The translations under genes and the position numbers were made by a program. From the NCBI GenBank assembly GCA_036703255.1, contig DATNPL010000242.1, positions 1-64,000 on the forward strand: 64,000 bases of DNA. Reading direction: 5' to 3'. This document shows, piece by piece, positions 27,001 to 35,256 of the stretch. The notes beneath the pieces were generated by a model, which worked only from the letters and a program-made list of their open reading frames with translations, was not told the origin of the DNA and ran no database searches. This stretch comes from Drouetiella sp036703255 (GTDB lineage: Bacteria; Cyanobacteriota; Cyanobacteriia; Elainellales; Elainellaceae). How positions within the stretch are numbered: the first letter of the stretch is position 1; each line of letters opens with the position of its first letter.

Positions 27001-29720
27001 AAGCCGGAGGACGCAGCCCCAGCTTACAGAAATTGCTGGAGCATCTGGTCAAACGGTTTAGCGGCGTTGCGGAGGTAACGGACGAGCATTTGACCAATTT
27101 GCTGAAGCTCTTGCTGGAACCCGGCAAGTTTCTAGTTGCTACCGATCTCTTCGGCACCAAGCAGAAAGCCAAACTGCTCCAGGTTAATGCCGAATCCTTG
27201 CAACTACAATTGGCTCCTGATGCCGAACGCCTACGATGCCAAACCTGCGGAACACCCTTCTCAGGTAAGTTCTTAAATTTTCCCTGTGCTCACTGCCAGG
27301 GACACTTAAGACTATGGACTGTTGAAGTAGCCCTCAAAAATCGCATGGTGGAGCGAATTCGCTCTAAAAAAGCAATTCCGCTCGAAGCAGGAGAACATAC
27401 TGCTCAAGTTCCTAATTCACAGCGGGTCAAACTAGAAGAAGGCTTCAAAGCTTCCTCTAATATCTCCAAAATTAATACTCTTGCCTGTTCGCCAACCCTG
27501 GAGATGGGCATTGATGTAGGGGGATTGGATGCTGTAATCCTCCGAAACGTTCCGCCTCGACCCGATAACTACGCTCAACGAGGTGGACGAGCAGGACGGC
27601 GTACTCGTGTTGGTCTTGTCATTACCTATGCTCGCAGTACCCCGCACGACCAATATTTTTACGACAAACCCGTTGAGATGATTTCGGGAGAAGTTCCGGC
27701 TCCAGCTTTAGCTTTAGGAAATCGTGATGTAATTGCCCGACATCTAAATGCGATCGCTTTTGGTGCTGCGGAACCAGGATTGGCAGGACGAATGCTGGAT
27801 TACGTTTCGAAGCAGGGAGAGGTTAACCAGGAGGAAGTTGATGCCTTGATCACAGGGGTGCGAGATCAGTTCGATCATGCAATCGATCTCGCTTGTCAGG
27901 CGTGGGAATCAACTGTTCTTACTGAAGCTGGATTAACGCGAACCGATTTACAGGCATCGCTTGAAAAGCTCCCGCAACAAATTCAAAATCTGCTGAATCG
28001 AACCGCTTATCAGGTTCAACAACTCCGCACGGCTGTTAGAACATTTTATGAGGATCTGGAGAACGATCGGGCAGCGATCCAAGCCAGCGATTTGATTAAC
28101 CGGATTTTGGGTGTCCCGAAACAGAACTCTAACGCAAGTGAAGCAGACGATCGCTCATCAGGTTATCCGCTGCGTCGGTTTGCAGAATTTGGAATTCTTC
28201 CAGGCTACGAGTTTCCGACCCAACCTGCATCACTGCGGTTGTTAAGGGATGAACACGAAGATGACCCAGTGACAGTAGCGCGTCGGTTTGGAATTAATCA
28301 GTTTCGCCCCAATGCTCAAGTTTATGCCCGAACGAAACGCTGGCGGGTAATTGGTTTAGATACAGCATCTCCCTGGAACCCCAGAGCTGGAGATCCCGGA
28401 AAGCAATATCGGCTTTGCCGAACCTGTGGTTTGCGGTTTGATGCGGGTGAACCAGCCTGCCGTCGCTGCGGAGATGATACACCAAGCAAAGCAATTCCAG
28501 CAGCAGAGTATGCAGGGTTTGTCGCTCGACGTGATGAAGGACCGATTTTGGATGAAGAAGAACGCTATGCCGCCCGCGACTTAATCACAACGCATCCTCA
28601 GTGGAACGGCGACATCATCGGGCGTTGGTCTACTTCGACAGGGTGGACATTGCGCCTTAGCCGAGATGAGGAAGTATACTGGCTCAACGAAGGGTTGCCT
28701 CCAACCCCGAAGGATCAGCAAGCCAGAATTCCCCTGTTACACAGCAATGCTAAAGGATATAACCTTTGCAGTTTTTGTGGAAAGACGCTAACTGTTCCAG
28801 AGCCAGACAAATCAACGAACCGAGGGCGCAAGGCAAAGACTCCTGCTCAGACAGATGCTTATGGACACGGAGAAGGATGTCCGCAACGCAGCGCGCCGCC
28901 CCATCCTGTTGCAATTGCCACAATGGGTAAAGCTGAGATTCTCCGATTACTGGTTCCAGTTCCGAACAATATTAAAGACGATCGCCTATCACGATGGGGT
29001 TTGTCGTTGGGCTACTCGCTCAAAATAGGGATGCAGCATCGCTATATGCTGGACGGTTCTGAGATTGAGTTTGAGTTTGAAGGTCCGTGGCAGACTCAAA
29101 CGGAGAATGCTCGATACAGTCTTATTTCACTCACATTCATTGATCCGAGTCTGGGAGGCAGTGGCTATCTACGGCGGATCGCCAGCGAATTTCATCTGGT
29201 TGCCCAACACGCTTTAGAGCACCTTGATCATCCAGGGTGCGAAGCTGCTTGCTACCGTTGCCTTAAAACTTATCAAAATCAACGGTTCCATGACTTACTG
29301 GAATGGACTCGTATCGTGCCTGACCTCGAAGCTCTAAAGCAATTTGCCCCAACCAATCAACCTGGCAAACTGGGCGATGTTTTTAATCCTCAACCCTGGC
29401 TAGAAGCTTATGCAGCAGGCGTTGGATCTCCGCTAGAACTGAAATTCCTACGATTGTTTGAACAAAGAGGCTTTCACCCGCAAAAACAGTTTCCTCTCTC
29501 ACTTAGTCCTGGAGAAGCCCCGATTTCGATACCCGATTTCGCAATTCCCGAAAAACAGGTGGCGATTTACATTGATGGAGCTGCTTTCCATCGAGGCGCG
29601 AACTTGCGACGCGATCGCTTTATTCGTAATAAATTGCGAGACGCTGGCTGGCAGGTCGTAGAACTTCAAGCTTCTGACCTGACGGAGGGGGCAGCACTTG
29701 TTGCTCGGCTGCAAAAATAG
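24075..29720 (+). CDS. Giant DUF1998 helicase with C-terminal Vsr/DUF559-like nuclease
   Basis: An 1881-residue protein. DEAD-like lobe 1 has TGTGSGKTE (226-234), YPMNALANDQL and LVLDEVHTYRG (DEVH near 345-348); lobe 2 has ACSPTLEMGIDVGGLDAVI (near 1137) and AQRGGRAGRR (near 1168). Several Cys4-type zinc knuckles follow or intervene (HCTCGYRTAPLYLCRNCGA, CQTCGTPF, CRTCGLRF with CRRCGDD). The DUF1998 end has GCEAACYRCLKTYQNQ, and the last 110 residues read like a Vsr/DUF559 PD-(D/E)XK nuclease (YIDGAAFHRG, RDRFIRNKLRDAGW). Size and order recall DruE of Druantia and a fused DrmA-DrmB. ATG 24075 overlaps the upstream stop and has AAGGAG upstream; the longer frame from 23970 would run inside the previous gene. 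Confidence 0.85.
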   Translation: MKPRLYLKDLIQKGEVAIAAASGVLAQQIVTLDCREVELLTPEQMTALFSAIPERWDFADFAPTANDSDNDGIFDIASFTDSFAEQLLQHLNERHGRTEPESIPSLVEIEVPEADASGVTLHPIRVLEQVTQEYRDYLQSEFRAKDPGLKAALENALTQPLFLAQEPFFQAHRPFKTGQRWRDLPIDVKLANALQNRSRNDSAYLHQSDAITHLLSPQTSPLVVTTGTGSGKTETFLVPVIQNAIDDAVRYKKSGLTAILIYPMNALANDQLLRIKAYLQDSGWGGSVTVAQYDRGTTQTQRRELRQNPPHILLTNYMMLEYLLVRPADRDDIFANHRCKFLVLDEVHTYRGTLGSNIALLVRRLQAHLTQAKQDWRSTVPDEEQSARYPALVPVGTSATIKSINASELSQAEQIKLRNEAVQDFFSKLTGVELHSIKVIGEELETIQVPPEAAYPPIPTIPEEVEVRDLEAVRQALCHLGRQPIDTALDQAAQRTKLLWDLNCWLIRAPMSLSQIVERVRSEVPERQQCDQTEIKREVEAALVLGAALPDGAPGALRLRSHRLIRGGWRFHRCLSPVCGKLYPMGEEHCTCGYRTAPLYLCRNCGADYLRFTGDDPRDPSQGVLIPNALATDEYEWMLYDPQRHQSAVDLEEDEAGDLESQTVSKNRKRTEQIRERPIIKGSFDSQSLSFSSDELDYPLKVTLSPARTRCLCCGGTAGSRNVITPVALGTSAAVKVLGEGLVEALAEAHEGQRDHDGKERLLIFSDSRQDAAHQARFIIFASRYDRMRRRLVQLLEQEGALSLQRAVTLLKDAAVQEQDNPYVPVNASWIPDEAQQRIEAWEEAPLLDEIAVNAGYRATLINLGLVRINYHRLDKFIQTCGAAAAQQLGVSLQQFEYICCCLLDEMRVRGCLSRELLRYHPANPSCPTPLRAANWERQMKQPSGYPLKDGEPAAFLDASEVPPGINLRNAWRRPKAGGRSPSLQKLLEHLVKRFSGVAEVTDEHLTNLLKLLLEPGKFLVATDLFGTKQKAKLLQVNAESLQLQLAPDAERLRCQTCGTPFSGKFLNFPCAHCQGHLRLWTVEVALKNRMVERIRSKKAIPLEAGEHTAQVPNSQRVKLEEGFKASSNISKINTLACSPTLEMGIDVGGLDAVILRNVPPRPDNYAQRGGRAGRRTRVGLVITYARSTPHDQYFYDKPVEMISGEVPAPALALGNRDVIARHLNAIAFGAAEPGLAGRMLDYVSKQGEVNQEEVDALITGVRDQFDHAIDLACQAWESTVLTEAGLTRTDLQASLEKLPQQIQNLLNRTAYQVQQLRTAVRTFYEDLENDRAAIQASDLINRILGVPKQNSNASEADDRSSGYPLRRFAEFGILPGYEFPTQPASLRLLRDEHEDDPVTVARRFGINQFRPNAQVYARTKRWRVIGLDTASPWNPRAGDPGKQYRLCRTCGLRFDAGEPACRRCGDDTPSKAIPAAEYAGFVARRDEGPILDEEERYAARDLITTHPQWNGDIIGRWSTSTGWTLRLSRDEEVYWLNEGLPPTPKDQQARIPLLHSNAKGYNLCSFCGKTLTVPEPDKSTNRGRKAKTPAQTDAYGHGEGCPQRSAPPHPVAIATMGKAEILRLLVPVPNNIKDDRLSRWGLSLGYSLKIGMQHRYMLDGSEIEFEFEGPWQTQTENARYSLISLTFIDPSLGGSGYLRRIASEFHLVAQHALEHLDHPGCEAACYRCLKTYQNQRFHDLLEWTRIVPDLEALKQFAPTNQPGKLGDVFNPQPWLEAYAAGVGSPLELKFLRLFEQRGFHPQKQFPLSLSPGEAPISIPDFAIPEKQVAIYIDGAAFHRGANLRRDRFIRNKLRDAGWQVVELQASDLTEGAALVARLQK

Positions 29721-29778
29721 GAACTGCCTTTCTACTTTTAAAGAGGACGTTGTGAAGCTGAGTCTATCAGCTTTTTAA

Positions 29779-29802
29779 GTTAATCAAAACGTTTTGATTA
29801 AC
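29779..29802. repeat. parS-like 24-bp perfect palindrome, copy 1
   Basis: GTTAATCAAAAC followed directly by its reverse complement. It lies between the end of the DUF1998 gene and the parB stop, 53 bases beyond the latter. An identical copy lies inside parB. A perfect palindrome repeated next to parA/parB is the expected form of a ParB-binding centromere site. Confidence 0.8.
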
Positions 29803-29855
29803 CGTGCTAGTCGAAGCAGAGTGTGCAGTCCTTATGCATGATGCCTTTACAAACG

Positions 29856-30767
29856 TTAGCTAGAACTATCAATCAAAGTTTTGAGATCTACTAGCAGTTT
29901 TTCAAGTCGTCGCTGCTTCTTGGGGTCGTCCCATACTTTAGATCGTTTTGCTTGACGCAAAACGTCATCAATCTGGATTCTTAATGGAGGCTGAGTTTCA
30001 CCGTTAGCTTTAGGGAACTTAAGAACAGCCACTTTATCTTTAATCTGGCTTAGGGATAAATCTTGGGCGATCGCTTCCTCTAAAAGTTTCTTACGGTAAC
30101 CATCATCTTTCACGCGGGCGATCGCCTGCGCCTTAGTATAGGCAATCTTCCCGCTTTGAAGAGATTCCAAGATCTCTGGCGGTAACCGAAGTAAAGGCAG
30201 TCGGCTAGTGACGAAGGACTCCCAGGTAATAGTCCCTACTTCGGTGAAAACAGCCTGAACTAATTGAGCTTCTGAGTTAATCAAAACGTTTTGATTAACT
30301 GTACCGAGCGCCTCATTTCGCATCTTATATAGGAAAGGGGGAACGTCGATTGGAGGGATATTTAGCCTGAGAGACAGCAATTGCAGGATGCCTTCAGTCT
30401 CTTCGACGGGATTTAGATCTTCACGCTGTAGATTTTCAACCAAGGCAAGCTGTAAAGCTTCTTCATCACTCAACTCCCGGATCGTCACCGGAACCGAGGA
30501 CAAACCCACTTCTTGAGCTGCTCTGAATCGTCGTTCCCCAGCAACCAACTCATACAATCCCTCTTTCTTGAAGGGGCGTACCAAGATAGGTTCAAGAATG
30601 CCGTGTTGCCGAACCGATTCTGTAAGCTGCCGGAGTTTTTCAGGATCGAAATAACGGCGGGGCTGACTTGCGGGCAAGGTAATTGATTCAACTGGAAGGC
30701 TCTGCTTATCTGAAGTAGCATCAGCCTCAAATTGCCATTCGTCCTTCAAACTATTTCGCCTTGCCAT
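29856..30767 (-). CDS. parB: ParB-family partition protein
   Basis: A 303-residue ParB. The N-terminal CTP-binding ParB/Srx domain has QPRRYFDPEKLRQL, the conserved GERRFRAAQ (about 78-86) and LVENLQREDLNPVEE (about 111-125). A middle helix-turn-helix region follows (TKAQAIARVKDD, LSLSQIKDKV) and the C-terminus is basic. Its start overlaps the parA end by 17 bases, a standard partition operon. A second, clearly paralogous ParB lies at 54344-55240. An exact parS-like palindrome is embedded in its coding sequence at 30276-30299. Confidence 0.92.
   Translation of the reverse strand: MARRNSLKDEWQFEADATSDKQSLPVESITLPASQPRRYFDPEKLRQLTESVRQHGILEPILVRPFKKEGLYELVAGERRFRAAQEVGLSSVPVTIRELSDEEALQLALVENLQREDLNPVEETEGILQLLSLRLNIPPIDVPPFLYKMRNEALGTVNQNVLINSEAQLVQAVFTEVGTITWESFVTSRLPLLRLPPEILESLQSGKIAYTKAQAIARVKDDGYRKKLLEEAIAQDLSLSQIKDKVAVLKFPKANGETQPPLRIQIDDVLRQAKRSKVWDDPKKQRRLEKLLVDLKTLIDSSS
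30276..30299. repeat. parS-like 24-bp perfect palindrome, copy 2 (inside parB)
   Basis: Identical to the palindrome at 29779-29802 and extended by one more matching base on each side (26 bp in all). It lies within parB, where it encodes a short Val-Asn-Gln-Asn-Val-Leu-Ile-Asn segment. The paralogous ParB at 54 kb lacks the palindrome at the equivalent place, which argues that the site is maintained for binding and not only for coding. Confidence 0.8.
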
Positions 30768-31389
30768 AACTCATAGCCTCTTCAAACAAACTGTCATAAT
30801 CTTTTGCAGCAGAGTTCGCAGCTTCTCCTGTCATTGTGAAAACTGTTGCTGCCTGCCCAGGGGCATCTGCAATCGCTTGCCGTTGGTAAATTACAGAATC
30901 TAGCAGTACAAACCCTTGAGTCTTGCTCAATGCTTCTTGTGCTTCTCTCATAAGCACCGTTCCCCGCGACGCACGACTAAGGAACATAGCAGCTTTTGGT
31001 GAACCCTTACGAATACTCTGAGCTTGATGGACTAGACGAACAATGTCTTTAGCTGAGAGTAAATCTAAATTGGAGGGCTGCACTGGGACAATCGCTAAAT
31101 CCACGCTGAGCAATACAGATTTAGCTGGCTCCCCTAGAACGGAGGGAGAATCTACAACAACTGAATCATACTCCTCGGATAGCTTCCCAATCTGATCAAA
31201 CAGGTCATCAGGATCATTAATCACTACAGAGGGCATATCTATCTTCTTGAGCCACTGGCTAGAACTCATCTGACCATCTGAGTCGATTAAAATCACCCGC
31301 TGCTGCTTCTGTGATAGCCAATATGCCAGGTGGACAGCCGTTGTTGACTTGCCACATCCCCCTTTTCTATTTAGTACTCCAATGAGCAT
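30751..31389 (-). CDS. parA: ParA-family partition ATPase
   Basis: A 212-residue deviant Walker ATPase with NRKGGCGKSTTAVHLA (Walker A at 8-16), Asp37 in ILIDSDGQ and VVVDSPSVLGE as switch/Walker B. Short ParAs without an N-terminal DNA-binding domain belong to the type Ib group. With ParB and the nearby palindromes it would segregate the plasmid. Translation of parB is coupled by overlap. Upstream (31390-31532) is a 143-base divergent promoter region shared with the rightward nuclease gene. Confidence 0.93.
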   Translation of the reverse strand: MLIGVLNRKGGCGKSTTAVHLAYWLSQKQQRVILIDSDGQMSSSQWLKKIDMPSVVINDPDDLFDQIGKLSEEYDSVVVDSPSVLGEPAKSVLLSVDLAIVPVQPSNLDLLSAKDIVRLVHQAQSIRKGSPKAAMFLSRASRGTVLMREAQEALSKTQGFVLLDSVIYQRQAIADAPGQAATVFTMTGEAANSAAKDYDSLFEEAMSYGKAK

Positions 31390-31532
31390 TTCTATTTTGA
31401 TTACCCCTTTGCTCTTTACGATGCTAGTAATCGCATCTCTGGTACACCAACAATCCTGCTAATTTTAAGCCAAATGTATTGAGATATGTCACGATGAAGG
31501 GCTGAACCACAGCTTTTCGGAGTGCCTCTCCT

Positions 31533-32585
31533 GTGAGCGATCGCCAGCTTTCCCTGCCCCAGGACTACGATAATTTTCTAAATCGACTTAAAGAACGCAT
31601 CAGAACGGCTCAAGTTAGGGCGGCGCTGGCTGTTAACCAGGAGCTAATCTACCTCTACTGGCAAATCGGGCGCTCCATTTTGGAACAGCAACAGAACGAG
31701 GGGTGGGGAACCAAAGTCATCGAACGCTTGGCGAAAGATTTGCGGAAAGAGTTCCCAGGCATTAAAGGGTTTTCCCGCTCTAACCTGGGCTACATGAAGG
31801 CTTTTGCAGAGTCATACCCAGACGAAGAAATTTACCAACGCAGCGTTGGTAAACTACCGTGGCGGCATAACATTGCCCTTCTCGACAAGGTAAAAACCCA
31901 GGAGCAACGGTTCTGGTACGCAGAACAAGCCATTGAAAACGGATGGAGTAGAGATATCTTGGTCTGGCAGATTGAAAGCAATCTCTTCGGACGGCAGGGT
32001 AAGGCTGTCACCAATTTCGAGCGCACCTTACCTAAACCCCAGTCAGACCTGGCACAGCAGCTAACGAAGGACCCGTACAATTTTGAGTTTCTCTCGATTC
32101 AGGGTGATGTACAGGAGCGGGAGTTAGAGCAAGCACTGGTCAAACATATTCGAGACTTTCTAATAGAGCTTGGCATTGGGTTCTCTTTCGTTGGCAGCCA
32201 GTATCATCTTGAGGTTGATGGCGAAGATTTTTACCTGGACTTGCTCTTCTACCACCTCAAGCTGCGTTGCTTCATTGTGCTCGATTTAAAGATGGGCGAG
32301 TTTCAGCCGGAATACTCTGGCAAAATGAATTTCTATGTGTCGGCAGTGGACGATCTGATGCGCCATGAAACCGATAACCCAACAATCGGGATGATCCTTT
32401 GCAAATCTAAGAGAAAGACGAAAGCAGAATATGCTCTGCGAAATTTGAATACACCAATCGCGGTGGCAACTCATCAACTACCTGGCAAACTTCAAGAGAA
32501 CTTACCTTCTATTGAGCAGTTGGAGATGGAGCTAGAGGCGATCGCCTCAAACATTGAGAAGAGGCTGCCCGATGAGAATGAATAG
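31533..32585 (+). CDS. DUF1016/YhcG-type PD-(D/E)XK nuclease
   Basis: A 350-residue protein starting at GTG. The N-terminal half has the DUF1016 N-domain signature (LIYLYWQIGRSILEQQ, GFSRSNLGYMKAFAE, LPWRHNIALLDKV). The C-terminal half has the nuclease-like GEDFYLDLLFYHLKLRCFIVLDLK, with Asp and Asp-x-Lys in the places expected for PD-(D/E)XK, then GKMNFYVSAVDD. The family is widespread in defence islands and mobile elements, with a suggested role in DNA repair or restriction. It is monocistronic and divergent from parA. Confidence 0.87.
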   Translation: MSDRQLSLPQDYDNFLNRLKERIRTAQVRAALAVNQELIYLYWQIGRSILEQQQNEGWGTKVIERLAKDLRKEFPGIKGFSRSNLGYMKAFAESYPDEEIYQRSVGKLPWRHNIALLDKVKTQEQRFWYAEQAIENGWSRDILVWQIESNLFGRQGKAVTNFERTLPKPQSDLAQQLTKDPYNFEFLSIQGDVQERELEQALVKHIRDFLIELGIGFSFVGSQYHLEVDGEDFYLDLLFYHLKLRCFIVLDLKMGEFQPEYSGKMNFYVSAVDDLMRHETDNPTIGMILCKSKRKTKAEYALRNLNTPIAVATHQLPGKLQENLPSIEQLEMELEAIASNIEKRLPDENE

Positions 32586-32675
32586 TGCTACATCTGCCCC
32601 GCCCTGACTACCTAGCTGAAGGAATCCGAATTACTCAGTAAAGCGATCGCTAAATATCTGATCTCGACTCATCTC

Positions 32676-32825
32676 ATGGCATCCGCGATCAAGTGGTACA
32701 CAGAACCGCTAGGATGGAATGCTGAGAAGGTAGAAGCATTTGTTCAAAAGCATACCGATCGCCCCAGTTCAGAGATGACGATTGCAGATTGCACAGCCGT
32801 TTTATTTGAGCTTCAACGACTTTAA
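32676..32825 (+). CDS. Small hypothetical protein
   Basis: A 49-residue frame (ASAIKWYTEPLGWNAEKVEA and onward) ending at 32825, four bases before the convergent RNase III stop. The frame stays open for about 20 codons upstream of the ATG without another good start. Composition is protein-like but nothing is recognised. It could be the tail of a decayed gene. Confidence 0.35.
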   Translation: MASAIKWYTEPLGWNAEKVEAFVQKHTDRPSSEMTIADCTAVLFELQRL

Positions 32826-32829
32826 CGCT

Positions 32830-33510
32830 CTAAATCAAGCCTTGGGTTTTGAGCTTAGATAATGCATTCTCGGCTGCACTTTTCTCAGCATCCTTCTTGC
32901 CGCATCCTTTTCCCTCTCCATACACCTTGCTATTGACAAGGACGCGCGCTAAATACTCCGGCGCGTGGTCTGGGCCACCAATTCGCTCCGTCACGTATTT
33001 AGGCAGTACCGAGCCAATCTTATCCTGTACCCACTCCTGAAATCGGTTCTTTGAATCAACATTGGATCGATGCTCTTTACCTGTTGGTAACGCTAAATCA
33101 AAAAAACTTTCGACGATGGGGCGCAAAGCTTCGATGTCTCGATCGTGATCAATGTAGTAAGCCCCAACAACCGCCTCAAAGGTGCTGCTCTGCAAATTTG
33201 GGTTATTGAACCCACCTTCTTGGATAGCCCCTTTGCCTAGCCGCATTCTAAAGTCTAGCCCTACCTCTCTGGCAAATTTTGCTAGCTGCTTCTCATCAAC
33301 CAGAGAAGACCGCTGCCGCGTCATTTCATCTTCCCCAATTTCTGGATAACGACGGTACAGGTAATCTCCGCTAATAAAGTTCAGGATGGCATCCCCCAAG
33401 AATTCCAACCGCTCATTATGCTTCTCACCGGGATTTTCATTGGTGTATGAGCGATGCGTCAACGCCTGACGCAAAAGCTTTTCGTTCCGAAAAGTCAATA
33501 ATTGATGCAT
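32830..33510 (-). CDS. rnc: Ribonuclease III
   Basis: A 226-residue RNase III. The signature ERLEFLGDAIL is at 33-43 with catalytic Glu/Asp residues, a second acidic site is in SSTFEAVVGAYYID near 107-120, and a dsRNA-binding domain occupies about 150-225 (KNRFQEWVQDK, CGKKDAEKSAAENALSKL). It cleaves double-stranded RNA in rRNA maturation and RNA decay. Cyanobacteria usually carry several paralogues, so this is likely an extra, mobile-borne copy. An NYN nuclease gene lies 80 bases upstream on the same strand. Confidence 0.92.
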   Translation of the reverse strand: MHQLLTFRNEKLLRQALTHRSYTNENPGEKHNERLEFLGDAILNFISGDYLYRRYPEIGEDEMTRQRSSLVDEKQLAKFAREVGLDFRMRLGKGAIQEGGFNNPNLQSSTFEAVVGAYYIDHDRDIEALRPIVESFFDLALPTGKEHRSNVDSKNRFQEWVQDKIGSVLPKYVTERIGGPDHAPEYLARVLVNSKVYGEGKGCGKKDAEKSAAENALSKLKTQGLI

Positions 33511-33590
33511 TTCTACCGATTCTCCTTACTTCATCCGTGACAGCATTTGGCTATCCCTCCAATGGAGAGATAGCCAAACTACCAGCTTTG

Positions 33591-34055
33591 TTAACAGAGC
33601 TGATTCAGTAGATAAAATTCATCAGCCAATTTGATGAGTTTGCCATTTGTCTTCTTCAAACACTCCCCAATCACAATGACCTTTTTACCTTTGGCTTTGA
33701 GATCACGGACTAGCCCTTTGAAATCTCCATCACCAGAAAGCAGAATCACCGTTGTGATGTCAGAATTGTTAAGGATCTGTTGCCTGCAATGGGCAATCAA
33801 CTTCTTGTCAACGTTATTCTTCTTCTTCTTTGAGGAAGGCACATTGAAACAATCAAAGTTCAAGTCGTCGAATAGATCTTCCCATTGAGAATTTTCATAC
33901 CGCCAGTGTGCATAGACCCTCTTGAGAACGATCGTGCCAATTCTGCACGCGAAATTTATCAAACATTGAAGTTGGGCTTGAGTTCCCCTAACATTCTGCC
34001 AATCACACAAAATTGCTACAGACGAAGTCACCAAACATTTCGATTGGTTAGACAC
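33591..34055 (-). CDS. NYN-domain (LabA/DUF88-like) RNase
   Basis: A 154-residue PIN-like NYN domain starting at GTG. The acidic residues are in VAILCDWQNVRG, KKNNVDKKLIAHC and LLSGDGDFKGLV, and the fold ends with the usual KKVIVIGE. NYN proteins are predicted metal-dependent RNases. It is encoded just upstream of RNase III on the same strand and may be co-transcribed with it, which would make an RNA-processing pair. Confidence 0.87.
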   Translation of the reverse strand: MSNQSKCLVTSSVAILCDWQNVRGTQAQLQCLINFACRIGTIVLKRVYAHWRYENSQWEDLFDDLNFDCFNVPSSKKKKNNVDKKLIAHCRQQILNNSDITTVILLSGDGDFKGLVRDLKAKGKKVIVIGECLKKTNGKLIKLADEFYLLNQLC

Positions 34056-34458
34056 AAATACCTCTAAATGAGTTGAGGCAGCAATAATTATTCAAACTAT
34101 GTCCGATGAACTGGATACAACTGGACTGCTCCAGAAGTGCCCAGTTTCAGATGATTGCCGTCTCAACTCGCAGCATCCTTGCTCCCTGACACCACATACT
34201 GCTACTAACTTGACCCAGCAATACGCTCACTCAGGTAGCCAGACAGTAGACAAGCAGAGAATTCAGCACAAGGAATGGAATCATTACTTATGTCAAAGAC
34301 TTTGCATATCTATTGCCGGGATACCTGCGCCAGCGTACTGCTAGACCAAGGTAATAGCCCTATGTAATGTCAAGGTTCAGAGATGCTGCTTATGAGACGA
34401 GAACCCAGGCTTACGCCTGCATTGATGTATAAGCTGCGTTGTACCTAAAATGGCACTG

Positions 34459-34701
34459 TTACCCAATCTTTGTCAAGAGGGAATTACGGATCAAATTTCT
34501 GCGCTGACTACCAAAATTCCCTAATCGTTTAGGGGAAAACGAATCTGGAAGTTTTGGCTCCTGTCCTTTAATCATCTGGGCGATCGCCTTACCTGCTCCA
34601 AAGGCAATCGGCACTCCATGTCCGGTGCGAATTGTCAAATTGATAAGGCTTCCACCACCCCATGTGCGCGATCGCATCTGCCAGATTCTTGTTGGAATCA
34701 A
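34459..34701 (-). pseudogene. Possible C-terminal scrap of an FAD-dependent oxidoreductase
   Basis: The leftward frame contains RTGHGVPIAFGAGKAIAQMI followed by KGQEP, resembling the C-terminal FAD-contacting segment of DAO-type oxidoreductases (GHG...GK.IA.MI.G). The upstream part is in another frame (34589-34936) and shows no FAD-binding start. If the reading is right this is the last 60 residues of a decayed gene. The rest of 34056-34891 shows no supportable gene; a rightward frame at 34099-34344 is unconvincing. Confidence 0.3.
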
Positions 34702-34891
34702 AGGCTAGATTTCTTCTGTTGCTAGCGAAGCGGTTAGCAACATTGGAACGGAAGGTTAATGCAATTGTGACTACATAGCTTTTCCCACACGCGACCCTAC
34801 CCCTATGGGTACTCTTGGCAAAGCTTTCAGGAAAAGCAAGAGGCAAGAAAGTAGACAACTCTAGCAATCCAAATCCTTTAGGACATCTACC

Positions 34892-35188
34892 ATGCAAACT
34901 TCTTCTAAACCCACACCAGCCACAACCCCTTGTCATAGAATGCCTGTGTTACGTCGTAACGATCGGCAAACGCAGCCAGACGAGATGGTAGCGTTTTTGC
35001 AGCGCCGATTGAACGCTTATAACTTCCCGCTTAAGATTGACGGGTTCTTTGGTGCCAAAACTGAGGCAGCCGTTATTGGACTTCAACAAAGAGGAAGCGA
35101 TCACGACTCTTCAATATTGGTGGATGGCATTGTTGGCCCACAAACATGGGAAGGTTTAGCCGCCTGCATCGTCATTCGAGAGCAGTAA
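34892..35188 (+). CDS. Small peptidoglycan-binding domain protein
   Basis: A 98-residue protein with a PG_binding_1 domain at about 30-95: EMVAFLQRRLNAYNFPLKID, then GFFGAKTEAAVIGLQQ and DGIVGPQTWEGL. No clear signal peptide precedes it, although cyanobacterial members often lack one. It would bind cell-wall peptidoglycan without catalytic activity of its own. It is monocistronic and is followed by a hairpin at 35220-35256. Confidence 0.8.
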   Translation: MQTSSKPTPATTPCHRMPVLRRNDRQTQPDEMVAFLQRRLNAYNFPLKIDGFFGAKTEAAVIGLQQRGSDHDSSILVDGIVGPQTWEGLAACIVIREQ

Positions 35189-35219
35189 TCATTTCAGCTA
35201 TATCTATCGCCGGATTATC

Positions 35220-35256
35220 AGAGAGAGGGGTACTGCTTGTCGGCTCCCCTCTCTCT
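35220..35256 (+). terminator. Hairpin after the peptidoglycan-binding gene
   Basis: AGAGAGAGGGG at 35220-35230 pairs perfectly with CCCCTCTCTCT at 35246-35256, 32 bases after the stop codon. There is no T-run after the stem, so it may be a weak or factor-dependent terminator, or an RNA-stabilising 3' end. Confidence 0.5.

Noticed and set aside
34099..34344. 81-codon rightward frame as a gene
   Set aside because: Composition rich in Gln/His/Cys without pattern, no ribosome-binding site, surrounded by decayed sequence.
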